Source: Aplectana chamaeleonis (Eukaryota > Nematoda > Chromadorea > Rhabditida > Cosmocercidae). From it: a DNA stretch of 64,000 bases. The notes beneath the pieces are model-generated. The model was not told the origin of the DNA, searched no databases, and saw nothing but the letters and a program-made list of their open reading frames with translations. The stretch is from assembly GCA_029168955.1 (NCBI GenBank), contig JAPDOI010000214.1:434001-498000 (forward strand), given 5' to 3'. The translations under genes were made by a program, and so were the position numbers. Position 1 is the first letter of the stretch, and every line of letters begins with the position of its first letter. Positions 46,015 through 57,513 of this stretch are shown here, one piece after another.

Positions 46015-47379
46015 AGGCACAGGGCACTCAAAAAAAATGATTTCCAGATGTCATGCTTATCTTGGAGACAGTCACACGCTGATCACAATGATTTCTATGA
46101 AATTGTTCATGACCCCATTTGAACAGAGTTATGACTCTTCAAAGATGCCTAGATTGCGAGGGTGAAAAATCGGTGGACGAGTTGTCTCACGCCTGTATTT
46201 CCCTTCATTCGCAATCGTGGTGTGAGAGAAAGCCAAGATAAGGAGACAGTCTGGTAATGGACTGAAGATCGACGATTCGTTGGAATTCATCCATCCATCA
46301 AGCCGCTATCGAGTTCGAAAATCTGTTAGGGGGTCGGGCCTGTGGTGGTGAGCCAAGAGGGTCGGGCCTGTGGTGGTGAGCCAAGGGGGTCGGGCCTGTG
46401 GTGGTGAGCCAAGGGGGTCGGGCCTGTGGTGGTGAGCCAAGGGGGTCGGGCCTGTGGTGGTGAGCCAAGAGGGTCGGGCCTGTGGTGGTGAGCCAAGGGG
46501 TCGGGCCTGTGGTGGTGAGCCAAGGGGTCGGGCCTGTGGTGGTGAGCCAAGGGGTCGGGCCTGTGGTGGTGAGCCAAGGGGTCGGGCCTGTGGTGGTGAG
46601 CCAAGGGGTCCGGGCCTGTGGTGGTGAGCCAAGAGGGTCGGGCCTGTGGTGGTGAGCCAAGGGGTCGGGCCTGTGGTGGTGAGCCAAGGGGTCGGGCCTG
46701 TGGTGAGTGAGCCAAGGGGTCGGGCCTGTGGTGGTGAGCCAAGGGGTCGGGCCTGTGGTGGTGAGCCAAGGGGTCGGGCCTGTGGTGGTGAGCCAAGAGG
46801 GTCGGGCCTGTGGTGGTGAGCCAAGGGGTCGGGCCTGTGGTGGTGAGCCAAGGGGTCGGGCCTGTGGTGGTGAGCCAAGGGGTCAGGCCTGTGGTGGTGA
46901 GCCAAGAGGGTCGGGCCTGTGGTGGTGAGCCAAGGGGTCGGGCCTGTGGTGGTGAGCCAAGGGGCCGGGCCTGTGGTGGTGAGCCAAGGGGTTGGGCCTG
47001 TGGTGGTGAGCCAAGGGGTCGGGCCTGTGGTGGTGAGCCAAGGGGGTCGGGCCTGTGGTGGTGAGCCAAGAGGGTCGGGCCTGTGGTGGTGAGCCAAGGG
47101 GGTCGGGCCTGTGGTGGTGAGCCAAGGGGGTCGGGCCTGTGGTGGTGAGCCAAGGGGTCGGGCCTGTGGTGGTGAGCCAAGGGGGTCGGGCCTGTGGTGG
47201 TGAGCCAAGGGGGTCGGGCCTGTGGTGGTGAGCCAAGGGGGTCGGTCCTGTGGTGGTCGCCTATATCTCGCTTATTTGGAGGAAATGAGATCTGGCATTT
47301 GGCACGTGTTATACGAGAGGTGTCTTCTACACAACGACATGAAAATCTCAAAAATCATTTCTGAGGGTGTACTGTGCCT
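46015..47379. mobile_element. TTAA-flanked element with an internal minisatellite
   Basis: TTGA (46011-46014), AGGCACAGGGCACTC at the left; GAGGGTGTACTGTGCCT and TTAA (47380-47383) at the right. Without the repeat block it would be about 440 bp, like its relatives. Confidence 0.75.
46325..47250 (-). repeat. 27/28-bp minisatellite, about 33 units
   Basis: The unit GGGTCGGGCCTGTGGTGGTG plus AGCCAAG is repeated with almost no substitution; the main variation is 4 or 5 G in one run. The length change shifts the frame, so minus-strand frames of up to 341 codons (SPPQARPLG, LTTTGPTP, AHHHRPDPL) run through by chance. I consider none of them a gene. Confidence 0.9.
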
Positions 47380-47383
47380 TTAA

Positions 47384-48421
47384 CGCGGTCACTGAGCTGT
47401 AGCCATTTTGCTACTAAAGGAGTCCGCACTCATTCTGGCCATTTTCTGTGTTTTTTGTCTCAATATTTTCGATCTGTTTTTTGCTCTGCATGGTTTTGTT
47501 TATCTGTTTTTTTTTGCTCTGCATGGTTTTATTTTCTCTTATTGTTTAAAATTATCCTAAGTGTCACTCTCTTTTTAAATGATTGCTCGATAGCTGTCTT
47601 ATATCGTTCATCCTAGCGCAATGAATAAATCAGTAAATAAACTATGTAGCATTGTTGATTTTTTTACTTCATTTTCATTAATTAGTGGACTTCTAGCAGT
47701 CTCAGGTTTGGGTTTGTCACACCAGTTCTACTCTGTATAAAAATTCAATTCCTACCGCTCATCGCGCGTGCGTCTCCCTTCCGCTTTCTTGCTGTCTCTA
47801 ACCTCCGCTCCGCATGCGCACGCCAGCTGACCATGGGAATTTCGAATTTAAACAGTCTATTCGCATTTTGGTATCGATAACGTGCATGATGAATTGACAC
47901 GAGAGAAGTCGGGTGAAGACTCATTGTCCAGCCAGATTTCGACTGTTTATGTGAGGCTGTCTGTTTACGCCCATATACTAGTCATCACGATGACGTTTTC
48001 CTGTTTGTCCTTTACGGGACAGATGGCGTGAAAGAGTAGGCGATTTCCGAACCACCCGTTTCAAGGTCGTCTATCGCTGACAGCGGTCGATACCACTGTT
48101 GTAAGCCTAATCGGGTCTCATGCTGCATTTTAACGCAACGTTTGCTTTCGTATAATTATCCTCCTCTCCTTGACCCTTGCGATTGATGAAAACTGGTTCA
48201 CACATAATCGCAACCTTGCTCGTGCGGATTTGTTGTCATGCATATTTAGGCACAAATCAGCTCTGAAATTGTAATGTACTAGACTCTGATATTATTTTTT
48301 AATCATTTATAGAATACACTTTGCTTATTTGTGCTACTACGAGGCTAAATATTATTCATGTCCGAGTAATAATTTAACATTGTTTACAAAAACATCTTTT
48401 AAACGAAACAAGAATAATTCA
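47384..48421. other. Gene-free stretch
   Basis: T-rich 47450-47570 is followed by AATGAATAAATCAGTAAATAAAC at about 47621, possibly the tail of a retroelement. About 47760-47815 (CGCGCGTGCGTCTCCCTTCC) is a fragment of the MITE at 48583-48739. Confidence 0.4.
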
Positions 48422-49125
48422 AGGGCAGTGTCTACGACGATAAGGTTGCCCGTTTTTTCGAGAAAACGCAAGCTTTGGGTCCCTCTAGGAAGAGTAAGAA
48501 TGGAAGCACAACGAGAAACAGCCAGGAAGTAGGCGAAATTCTCGAGGACTAGCGCCGCCATCGGATTACCCCGCCCACATCATATCTTCTGCTTCCGAGT
48601 GTGATTTATTTCCGTTCATCGCGTGCGTCTGCGCGCGTACGCTGCGTCTCCGTCTCCCCACAATTTCTCGCTGTCTCTACCCTCGCTCCGCACAGGCGCG
48701 CGAGGGAACAGAGTAAATCTGGCTCGGAAACAGAGGATATGTGTAACAGTTGTCCTGCGTTCATTTCTCCAGAGAATAGTTGTAGACATTCGAATACTCT
48801 TTATCGCGAAGGATTCTGACACCCAAGCATGTGCCTTGGCTCATCTTATTTTTTAAGAGTTTTCGGTATAAGAAACAGAAACGAAAGACACCTAAAAATT
48901 TTGAAGCGCAAAGCCATTTCCGACGTTAGGTTTAACGATTTGTCCGCAGTTCCCCGAAACACATCAAACAGGCGTAATTAGATATTTCAGAGGTTTCCTC
49001 AAACAGTTTTTTTTTGGTATTTGAGAGTTTTGTGGGGGTGTTTCCCTATTAACCTATACTTTGTGGACTTAGCTGCTCAAAAACATCGGAAACTAAAATA
49101 TGGGTTTTTATCGTGAACCTTGCCT
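48422..49125. mobile_element. TTAA-family element with a nested MITE
   Basis: Left AGGGCAGTGTCTACGACGAT after TTCA; right TTATCGTGAACCTTGCCT before TCCA. Its interior (AAGCTTTGGGTCCCTC, AACAGTTGTCCTG, GTGTTTCCCTATTAACC) is shared with 51185-52717 and 56770-57509. Contains 48583-48739. Confidence 0.7.
48583..48739. mobile_element. Nested MITE, TIR TATCYTCTGYTTCCG
   Basis: TATCTTCTGCTTCCGAG at the left and CTCGGAAACAGAGGATA at the right. The relatives of the host element at 51.34 and 56.92 kb read CATATAACAGTTG or TTATAACAGTTG across this point, so the insert sits at a TA-rich site. A sister copy is at 53587-53743. Confidence 0.75.
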
Positions 49126-50150
49126 TCCAATTAAAAACAGGTATAAATAACAAAATAGCAAATTATGTGAGGTCGAGTGTTTCTTTCTCTGATTGTATTT
49201 CAATATTGTTAGTGACGTTGCAAATTGAATTGAACAACTGTGTAATTATTCAATTTAGATAAATAAATAGAATGTCAGTTTGTTCCGAAAAGTGTTGCCA
49301 CTTTCTTGGAAAAAAGTTCGGGAAACGTGCCAAGAAAGGAAAACTGAATAAATAAATAGAAAAAAATCCGGAAGATAATTGAAAAAGATTTTTCAACACA
49401 TGTATACCAACTTTTCTAATTATAATGTTGTCTATCCTATCCTTCAGTGTTTTCTCGAAATTCTCCATTAATTTTTCCCATTTCTCCACATTGACACCCA
49501 CAATGCATGCATAAGGAAACAAAACGATTTGCGTTACACTAGTGAAAAATCACAAGGAAACGTCATAGAACGTTTAAAGAAGTTTTCGACGAGTTATGTG
49601 CTTGGAGCCTAAATAAAACTTCCTGTTTTTGTCTAACAAGTAACTTGAACAAGTTGACAGAATAGAAGTAATCACATATTGTGCTTATCTGGGCCAAATT
49701 CCGGTCCGCGATTGCGTCTCGACACGCTTTGCGGCCGCACGCTCCCAAATCAGAAGAGCTTCGAGCGCCGCAGCGGCCGATCTGCTGCCTCTAGGTGGGT
49801 TTTGGAAACTGGAAACTGAGGAAAATTGGAGAAACTGTATAAAAAAGCCACATCGAGTCGGCTTTGGCGCTGGAAACCCGGCTGACTCGAGCGCGTGGGG
49901 CCGCAAAGCGTGTTGAGACGCAATTGCGGACCGGATTTCGGCCCAGATAAGCACAGTATTAACTACCGAAAAGGAGTGGCAATATTCGTTGATCTTCTGC
50001 ATTTGTTACAATTCTGTTACTACTTTATCGTTATCCCATTCCTTCTAAATCCTAACAAGCATTATATTGACGTGCAGCCCTCTTCACCTGGGTCCCAAAT
50101 GCCTTTACCTACATATCTGAAAAATATGGACTTTGAAACTAGAAAATTAA

Positions 50151-50723
50151 AGGCGGTGTTCATGATAAAAGTCGTGTTCTAGTTTTCGATGTTTCTAAGA
50201 AGGCAAGTTCACAAAGAAGAGTATAAAAGGGAAAAGTTCTCATAAACTTCTCAAATATTGGAGAAAAAACTGTTCAAAAAAATCTCTTGAATATCTGATT
50301 ATTTCTGTTCGCGTGTATTGCTCACTGCGGACAAAACATCGAACCATACGTCGGAAATTCGTTTGCGCTTTGAAATTCTCGGGTAAGTGACTTTATTTTC
50401 TAATTCATGTACCCTAAAAACTTCAAAAGCAAGAGGGTTAAATGCGCACATGCTTGGATATTATAATTTCTAGGGATAAAGAGTATTTAAAATTCAGTTA
50501 CCGTTACTTTTGTGAGACGAACACCAACTGTTCCGACACCGAGCAGGACAACTGTTATAGGAAGTGGGCGGGGTGGCCCAATGGGTCGGCTGGTCCACGA
50601 GATTTCCACCCACTTCCCGACCGTTTTTTTTGTCGCACTTTCGCTGCTACTCTTCTTAGAAGAACTCAAAGCTTACGTTTCCGCCAAAAAAAAAGGGCAA
50701 CTTTTTCATCGTGAACACTGCCC
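50151..50723. mobile_element. TTAA-flanked family element
   Basis: TTAA (50147-50150), AGGCGGTGTTCATGATAAAA; right end CATCGTGAACACTGCCC before TCAA. The left part is similar to intronic DNA at 27.66-27.91 kb. Confidence 0.7.
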
Positions 50724-51184
50724 TCAAGAAGCGCTAGAAAGGCGAGAAAGCGTCAGCTTATGCGTTCCTACCAAAGCATAAGAGCGGTATTGTAGCGGTA
50801 TTGCAATATAAAGCTGTCATCCATCTACGACCGAGATACCCCGTTTGCCATAAAAGATTCCGTTTTTAGGCTCTCTAATTATATGCAGCGAATCGTTACG
50901 TTAATAGTCAATTAATTCTTCTGCATTACCATTTTAACTGTTCCTTAGACTTATTGGGGAGTCGGAAGAGTCACATGGTACTAGACGGTCATTGAGGCGC
51001 ATGCCAGTTAAACGGCTCCCTGGGGTATGGCTGTGTGACAACCAGTGCTGACGCTTTGAATTCATAACATGACTTGGAGCAGAGCACTCTTACCCGCTGC
51101 TCATCCAGCCATTCATCAGAAGGCTGTTGGGTGGATATTTTTTACGTCAACCTAAATCTCGTGTACTTCTACACCTGCTCATAA

Positions 51185-52717
51185 AAGCACTGTTCATGAT
51201 AAAAAAGCTGCCCGTTTTTTGGCGAAAGCGTAAGCTTTGGGTCCCTCTGAGAAGATTAGGAACGAAAGTGTGACAAAAAACTGCCGGAAAGTGGGTGAAA
51301 ATCTCGTGGGCCGGCTAACTCATTAGGTCACCCTGCCCAGGTCTTATAACAGTTGTCCTGGGTTCGTTTCATCAAAAGAACATTTGCCGAAGTTTTGAAT
51401 ATCCTTTATCCCGTAAAATTGTTTCAACCCAACATGGGCATTAAACCTTCTTATTTCTATGAGTTTTTGGTACACGAAACAGTAAGCAAAGAAGTCATTT
51501 TCCTAACAAGGGAACCTCAAATTTTTTCTCTGATTTTCGTACCTACTGTACCCTCCAAAAGCGCATAATTTTACGAAAATCCGAAAACGGACCTCATAAT
51601 CGTGTTCAGCGCCCAAAACTACCCCACTAAGCAAAATTTGGTTGAAGGAACATCCTCCAAACTTTGCGCAGACTAATAGCGTTTTGGACTTCACGGATTT
51701 TCAGTTGGGCGTGTATTTATACCAATTAGAGGGCCCTCAAAGCGTTTTAGAAAAATATTTCAGTTTTCACCAAAAATTTGCTCTGGGGGGTTATTTGGGG
51801 TGCTGATCACGAATCTGAGGTTCATTTATCGATTTTCCAAAGTTTTCGACTGTATTCGTTCACAGATTCCCATCGGGGGAGAATTTGATGGCGAATCGCG
51901 ACTTTTGAAGATTTCCGGAGTGCTACTATAGAATATGCTCAAATTATTTCCCTGGGGGTCATTTGGAGTGCTGAACACGAATCTTATGACGGTTTATCGA
52001 TTTTTGGCAGCTTACGGTAGATCACGGTGGGTATACGGTAGTTTGGTCAAAGTCTCAGATTTGTCTCAAAGTTTCAAAGTGGAGGTTACTTGGGGTGCTG
52101 AATACGAATTTGATGGCCATTTGTCGATTATCGGAAAATTGAGGTAGGTTTTGCCTCCTAAATGACATGTTACCTACTGTAACCTACAGTAAACCTCAAA
52201 ATTAGGGCAAGCAAGCCCCAGATTCGTGCTCAGCACCCTAGATTACCCCTACACACATGTTTTCAGTAAAATCCGAAGAAAAATTTGAAAACACTCTAAA
52301 ACTTCCACGGGGGGGGGGGGGACCCTTATCTTGCCGCGAAGCTTTAAAAAACGCTCTTAACTTTTCTCAGAGTGGGTTGAGGCAGCTGCGATAGGAATAT
52401 TAGGTCTTTCCGTCCGAAAATGGTTCTAGAAAAGTACATTCCGTTTGGAATGGTCCACTATGACTTATTGTGGTTCCCTTGTAAGAGTTTCGAGTCTCAG
52501 AAGCATTTGCGACGTTTGGTTCGACGTTTTGCCCGCAGTGCACAAAACTCGCTAGCAGGCGTAAATAAATTCTTAACAGGTTTTTTTTGGTCAGGCTTTT
52601 TTTCTCCAGTATTTGAGTGTTCCGTAAGGACTTCACCCTATTAACCCCTACTTGGTGGGCTTACCTACTCAAGAACATCGAAAACTATAATACGGTTTCT
52701 TATCGTGAGCACTGCCT
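51185..52717. mobile_element. Long TTAA-family element with internal module repeats
   Basis: AAGCACTGTTCATGATAAAA at the left; TTATCGTGAGCACTGCCT at the right. Between the family-specific ends (51185-51500 and 52440-52717) lies about 0.9 kb made of the GTGCTGAACACGAATCTG module, which 48422-49125 lacks. A run of 13 G is at about 52309-52321. Confidence 0.65.
51595..52250. repeat. Array of GTGCTGAWCACGAATCTGAGG modules
   Basis: Module copies at about 51605 (inverted), 51805, 51968, 52088 and 52222 (inverted), each near a GGGG-TATTTGG or CCCC tract and a CGATTTTCC-type sequence. Related copies lie at 1.86-2.58, 10.74, 39.19 and 44.35-44.75 kb. Confidence 0.6.
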
Positions 52718-53586
52718 TCGAACTATGTATGTTTTCATTTATGTATGTATTTATGTATGTATATTCTGGAAAGCGCCTAAGACCCTCAGGAGCTTAGCTG
52801 GTTTCTTATAAGGCGTGTAGGATTTCGTGTAACCTGAGAAGCCCCTATTGAAGAGGTTTGGTAACCGATTGGCTGTGTTCCGAGTGCATATTGATTGCAT
52901 TAGACGCTACCTCCCTCAATTTCAGCTTTACACGATTCCATAGGAAATTTCGATAGTGCTTCTGATTGAGGGATGAAAGGGGAGGTACAAAAGGCGTTGA
53001 TAAAGCCGAAATTTTGCTCTTCTATTGAACCCTGGATAAAAATTTTTGTTTTTTCATCGTGTCTTACTTGAAAGCAAGCAAATTCTCTAAACCTGACATC
53101 CAGAATAACGGTTTCCAACCCGTGATTAGGAAAATCTACTTTTCCTGTTTGACAATTCGTCCAATTCGAGAAAATTCCTTTAATTGCGCCTCATCCTCAA
53201 TCGAGCTCAATCCATTAGCGAGCCTAAATTCAATGAGACCACACGGGAATCGATGCGTTCTTACCCATTCTCATCCACGTACTCTGTTCACATTATGTGG
53301 AATGTTCCACTCGAATTTCTACTGTAACAATTTAGTATAATGAAATTCATGCAGAAAATGACGCAAATAGTCATCTGTATTTGGCTTTTTAGGTCGCGAG
53401 TTATGCCTGCGGTAAAGGGCAAACACTTCCGCTAATTCAATGCTTTCAACAGAACTGCCTCAATATAGCTACGCTCAGAAGTATTATCATATGTAGTGTA
53501 CTTTATTGTATACAGCTACACTTGTTTATGGCTCATCACTCCTTTCCTAGAAGCAATTTCCGTTACAATTTCTTGTTGTATATACA
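52718..53586. other. Gene-free stretch
   Basis: A short TATG/TATT-rich microsatellite is at about 52727-52765 (TTTATGTATGTATTTATGTA). Open frames at 52900-53340 overlap on both strands and lack splice sites. Nothing was recognised. Confidence 0.4.
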
Positions 53587-53743
53587 TATCCTCTGTTTCG
53601 TAGTGAAATTTATTTCTGTTTATCGCGTGCACTTGCGCGCGTATGCTGCGTCTTCTTCTCCACACACTTTCTTGCTGTCTCTCTCCTCGCTGTGCACAAG
53701 CGCGCAGAGGAACAGAGTAAATTTGACTCCGAAACAGAGGATA
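53587..53743. mobile_element. MITE, TIR TATCCTCTGTTTCG (sister of 48583-48739)
   Basis: TATCCTCTGTTTCG at the left, CGAAACAGAGGATA at the right; the interior (TATCGCGTGCACTTGCGCGC, CTTGCTGTCTC) closely matches 48583-48739. Confidence 0.8.
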
Positions 53744-53839
53744 CCTCAGCGCCGACTCTACAAAAGCAGTCATATCTTTTGGGTTTTGAGCTGAAAAATA
53801 TAGAGCTGAGGTAAGTGGCGTACCTCACTCAGTTTAAAA

Positions 53840-55180
53840 TGCTCCACTCAGGTATGTAAAGAGGCATTCGAAATCAGCATCATTTATTCAGGAACCTTTG
53901 AACAAGTTACCTGTGGCTTATACGCAAGTTACTTGATGGCTTTACTTAAATTACTTTGAAATCGCATGTAACTTGAAACCATGTTGCGTGTAACATGACG
54001 TGATTCTCAATTAAAGTCACCTGTTACTTGTCTCAATATTACATTACAGTAGCTTGCAATGTTGTTCCTGTGACTTTACATCGACACGCGACGCGGCCTG
54101 TGGTGACTATTCCGACACCTGTGTCCTTCCTTGAGAGTGCGCCGTATGCTTCCCTTGGAAATAGCCTGCTGCGTCACAGTCAAAATCTAGAAAATTATGT
54201 TACACGCAATATAACATGTAACATACCCGCCATAAGTCTAATTAAATACAACTTTCCACAGCCTAGATGAGTTACACTTGCGGTGAAATAACACATTTAA
54301 CCTGAGCTTTATGTCACATGTATGTAAGTGAAATCATACCGAGCAACATACCGTTGAAGTGTGTGTTCAAGTCCACATGTAACTTAAAGCTGTGAAAATT
54401 AGTCGCAGTTTGGACGTTAGCAGTCTCTGATCCGCTTGTAGCTTTTTTTAGTAGATCTCTTCGAGAAGTTCTGATAAAGTTACATGTGAATTAGGGACCC
54501 TAAGCATGTTACCTGCAGCTTATCTTGACAACTTTAAGTTACATGCGACCTTCGACATAGTAAGTATGTTGCGTGGTGTTAGTTGGCTCACACGTGACAT
54601 AAAGTACTGACGTATAATTTGGATGTGTTATTTTATCACACATGTAACTTAATTCGGGGCAGGCTGTTTCCTAGGAAGGTATATGGCGCAGTCTCGAGGC
54701 GAGACTCAGATGTCGGAGCGTCGTCGGTTCATTTACCCAAGTTTGACACGCCGCGTGTTGGTGTGTTGACCGCTTCGCGTGTCGTTGCAGGCCGCGTCGC
54801 GTGCCGCTGTCAGGCAACATGCAGCAACAGTGCAAGTTACTTGCAATGTTAAGTATTATTAGTACAATTTACTCGATACTTTAATCAAACACCTAGTCAC
54901 GTTACACGTAACATCGCTTCAAGTTACTTGTGACCTTGAAGTAAGCCATCATGCAACTTGATTAAAAGTCTCAAGCAACTTATTCATAAATTCCTGACTC
55001 TTTCTTCCGAAATGCTACATAACTTACTTTTCAACAAGACAAACACTCAGAGAAACAAAAGTAAGCTAATTGTGTCTTAAAATTCTGAAAACATGTTACC
55101 TGTAACATATCTCGGCCGATGTAAGTTACTTGCGACCTGTCTCGGGCCATGTAAATTACATGCAGCATATCGTCGCCATC
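53840..55180. repeat. 1.3-kb zone of degenerate AAGTTACATGTAACTT motifs
   Basis: Variants of the self-complementary 16-mer AAGTTACATGTAACTT and its halves (GCATGTAACTTG, AAGTTACTTGTGACCTTGA, GTTACACGTAACAT) occur many times on both sides of an SL1-like sequence at 54726-54746. The spacing is irregular, so this is not a simple tandem repeat. No gene is supported. Confidence 0.65.
54726..54746 (+). ncRNA. Second SL1-like sequence (degenerate)
   Basis: Matches the 22-nt SL1 leader at 19 of 22 positions when the following base is counted, with the core TTACCCAAGTTTGA intact. The GT donor that would follow is lost (CACGCC). About 55 bp upstream (from TATATGG through GTCGTCGGTTCA) align with the region upstream of 23230 at roughly two-thirds identity, and both have the same T to C change at leader position 5, so the copies share ancestry. 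Confidence 0.4.
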
Positions 55181-56769
55181 CCGTCAACCCCTTATTGGGG
55201 TGATGAAAATTGCAGTTTCTCTCAATTTCTTCCGAAATTCTACATATCTTACTCTTGAGCCAGGTATGTACTCAGAACAAACGAAAACTAGTTCAATTTG
55301 AGTCGTGATTAGTGTGAATTTCATGGTTTTTTGCATGCTGTTACGCTTCATAATGTCTGCGAACGATATTGCACTGATGTTTCCCAATTTTTTCTAGTTC
55401 GACCTTCGCGATGAGTGAAGATTGATAATCGGGAACGACATAATGAGCGCGGCCACCACTTCTTCTCCACAACGTGCCTCCTCAGGCAGACTTGCCTCTG
55501 GGCACTATTGATTCATGTAGCCAAATTGAAAACGGCTAACTTCCCTGCAAGAATCTTCCTGTTTGATTGTATCCGTTCAATAATCTTTCCAGGAAACTGG
55601 AATCCTGAACCACTATTTTAGAGCTGTACATATTTATTGATTTGCGTTATTATTGCTATTCTTTTGGCTTTTTTCAATTTAAAAAGCAGAGTATTTTTTT
55701 ATTTTCAAGACTTTACCCATTGCTTCAGGGAAAATATTTGCCTTGTTGACTTTTTTCGTCCTTGTTCACTTTCTTACCCATTTTTTACGCTCTACGCATT
55801 CACCGACTACAGCGTATCAGCTCACTCGAGTAGAAAGTGTCCACGTAGATTGCAAGCTCTCTGCAACGCCGTAGTTCACCCCCGTAATTGATTTAGTGTT
55901 GCTCAGCATTCAGCGTCAGGCTACGTCGTCACTTTTCTCTGAATCAGAAAACATCGACCAGTAGTGTGAACATGAAGTGGATTTTCCTCACGTTTTCATG
56001 TACTAATTTTTCAACTTTTTTGCATTCGACATACCGCTAAATTGGATTTTTCTTTGTAAAGAAAATAACGCAATTAAGTTGTGCAAAAAATTCTTATTTC
56101 CGCTATGTATTTTCTTCTTTGCAGTGTCTTTTTAACAAAGTGCTGTAAAGCGTTCAAATGCGCTTTCTTTACCCAATAATCTCCGATGCTACCCGCAAAA
56201 CTCTATCCTTTCCGAACTTCGCATTTGGAGACATCGTTAAAAAAACTTTTTTTTTCTTCTGTTTTCTCGTGGGGTCGATCTCTATAGTAAAACGAAAATA
56301 GCTAAAGAGCCGCTCGAAAACCCGAATTGTAAAGAAATTCAGAGTTGAAAGTGGATAACAACGTCGTTTGAATTCGCACCACATCGATTTTTTGGACAGT
56401 TTTGGTAGATTACAAGCGATTCCCTCATTATCGGGCTGTGGTCAACAAAATGTGATATATGAGTGGTAGAATTCGGTGGAATTAGGCCTTCCGCACCTAT
56501 GGAATGCTGTATTTTTGATCCATTTTGGCAATGGACCAAACTGGGCACAGCCAAGGTAAATAAAGAATTTGCGTCCAAAATTTTTTATGTGTTTCGTCAA
56601 TAGATGTATGGTCTTTTTTTAGTGAATCAGGTTCATGTGTGATCTCAAATCTTACTTAAAGTATTTTGTAACAGTATTTGCGCCTCACCCCAAATATGCA
56701 AACTAGTCGATAGAACGTTTAATATGTTTCCTTAATTAAAAAAATGTTTGGTAACTATGTGCACTTTGG
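55181..56769. other. Gene-free, AT-rich stretch
   Basis: No gene, RNA or complete repeat was recognised. Open frames are short and lack matching splice sites. Confidence 0.45.
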
Positions 56770-57509
56770 AGGCAGTGTTTGCGATGAAAGAAAAATTGTT
56801 TCTTTATTGAGAAAAATTTAAGCGAAGAGAACGGAAGAACGAGAAAAAAACGGCCAGAAAGTGGTTGAAGATCTCGTGAACCAGCCGACCCTTTGGATCA
56901 CCCCGACCACGTCATATAACAGTTGTCCTACCTTCGTTTCACAAGAGGAGCAGTTGCCGACATTCGTATATCCTTTATCCCCTTTATTCGAAAATTCAAG
57001 TATATACATTGGCCCGTCTTATTTTTAAAGAGTTTTCGGTGCAGGAAACAGAAAACAAAATAGCTTACCTAAGAGTTTTGAAGCGCAAAAGACGTTACTC
57101 AGGCGATTCTCGGCCCCGAGCCGCACCGAATAGAAATCGGAGCCGCCTGACAGTTCGGCTCGTTCTCCCAATCTCCGGGCTACTGCTGTTGCTGTTCGGG
57201 CCAACCGGTATAGCCCGGACAGCAACAGCAGTGGCCCGGAAAGCAACAGCAGTGGCCCGGAAAGCAGCAGCAGTAGCACGGACAGCAACAGGAGCCGACT
57301 CGCAGATTGGAAAAACGAGCCGAACTGTCAGGCGGCTCGGGGCCGATAATCGCCTGAATAGGTTTGACGGTTTTCCATAGTCCCCCGAACAGGCGCAATT
57401 AATTATTAGGTTTCTTTGAATAGTTTTTCTCTGGTATTTGAGAGTTCTGTGGGAACTTTTCCCTATCAACCTCTTCTTCGTGGTCTTACCTTTATCGTGA
57501 ACACTGCAT
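56770..57509. mobile_element. TTAA-family element with a nested TA-type MITE
   Basis: AGGCAGTGTTTGCGATGAAA at the left; TTATCGTGAACACTGCAT before TTGA at the right. The interior is shared with 48422-49125. Contains 57098-57358. Confidence 0.75.
57098..57358. mobile_element. TA-flanked MITE with TIR CTCAGGCGATTCTCGGCCCC, copy 2
   Basis: TA (57096-57097), CTCAGGCGATTCTCGGCCCC ... GGCCGATAATCGCCTGAA, TA (57359-57360). The relative of the host element at 48422-49125 reads GACGTTAGGTTTAACG, the exact empty site with a single TA. The centre has about four 21-bp units (GCAACAGCAGTGGCCCGGAA). Confidence 0.9.
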
Positions 57510-57513
57510 TTGA

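Noticed and set aside
46306..47351. 300- and 341-codon minus-strand ORFs rich in His/Pro (AHHHRPDPLGSPPQARP)
   Set aside because: All three frames are used in turn as the 27/28-bp minisatellite changes length. The unit is absent from the paralogue at 40.8 kb.
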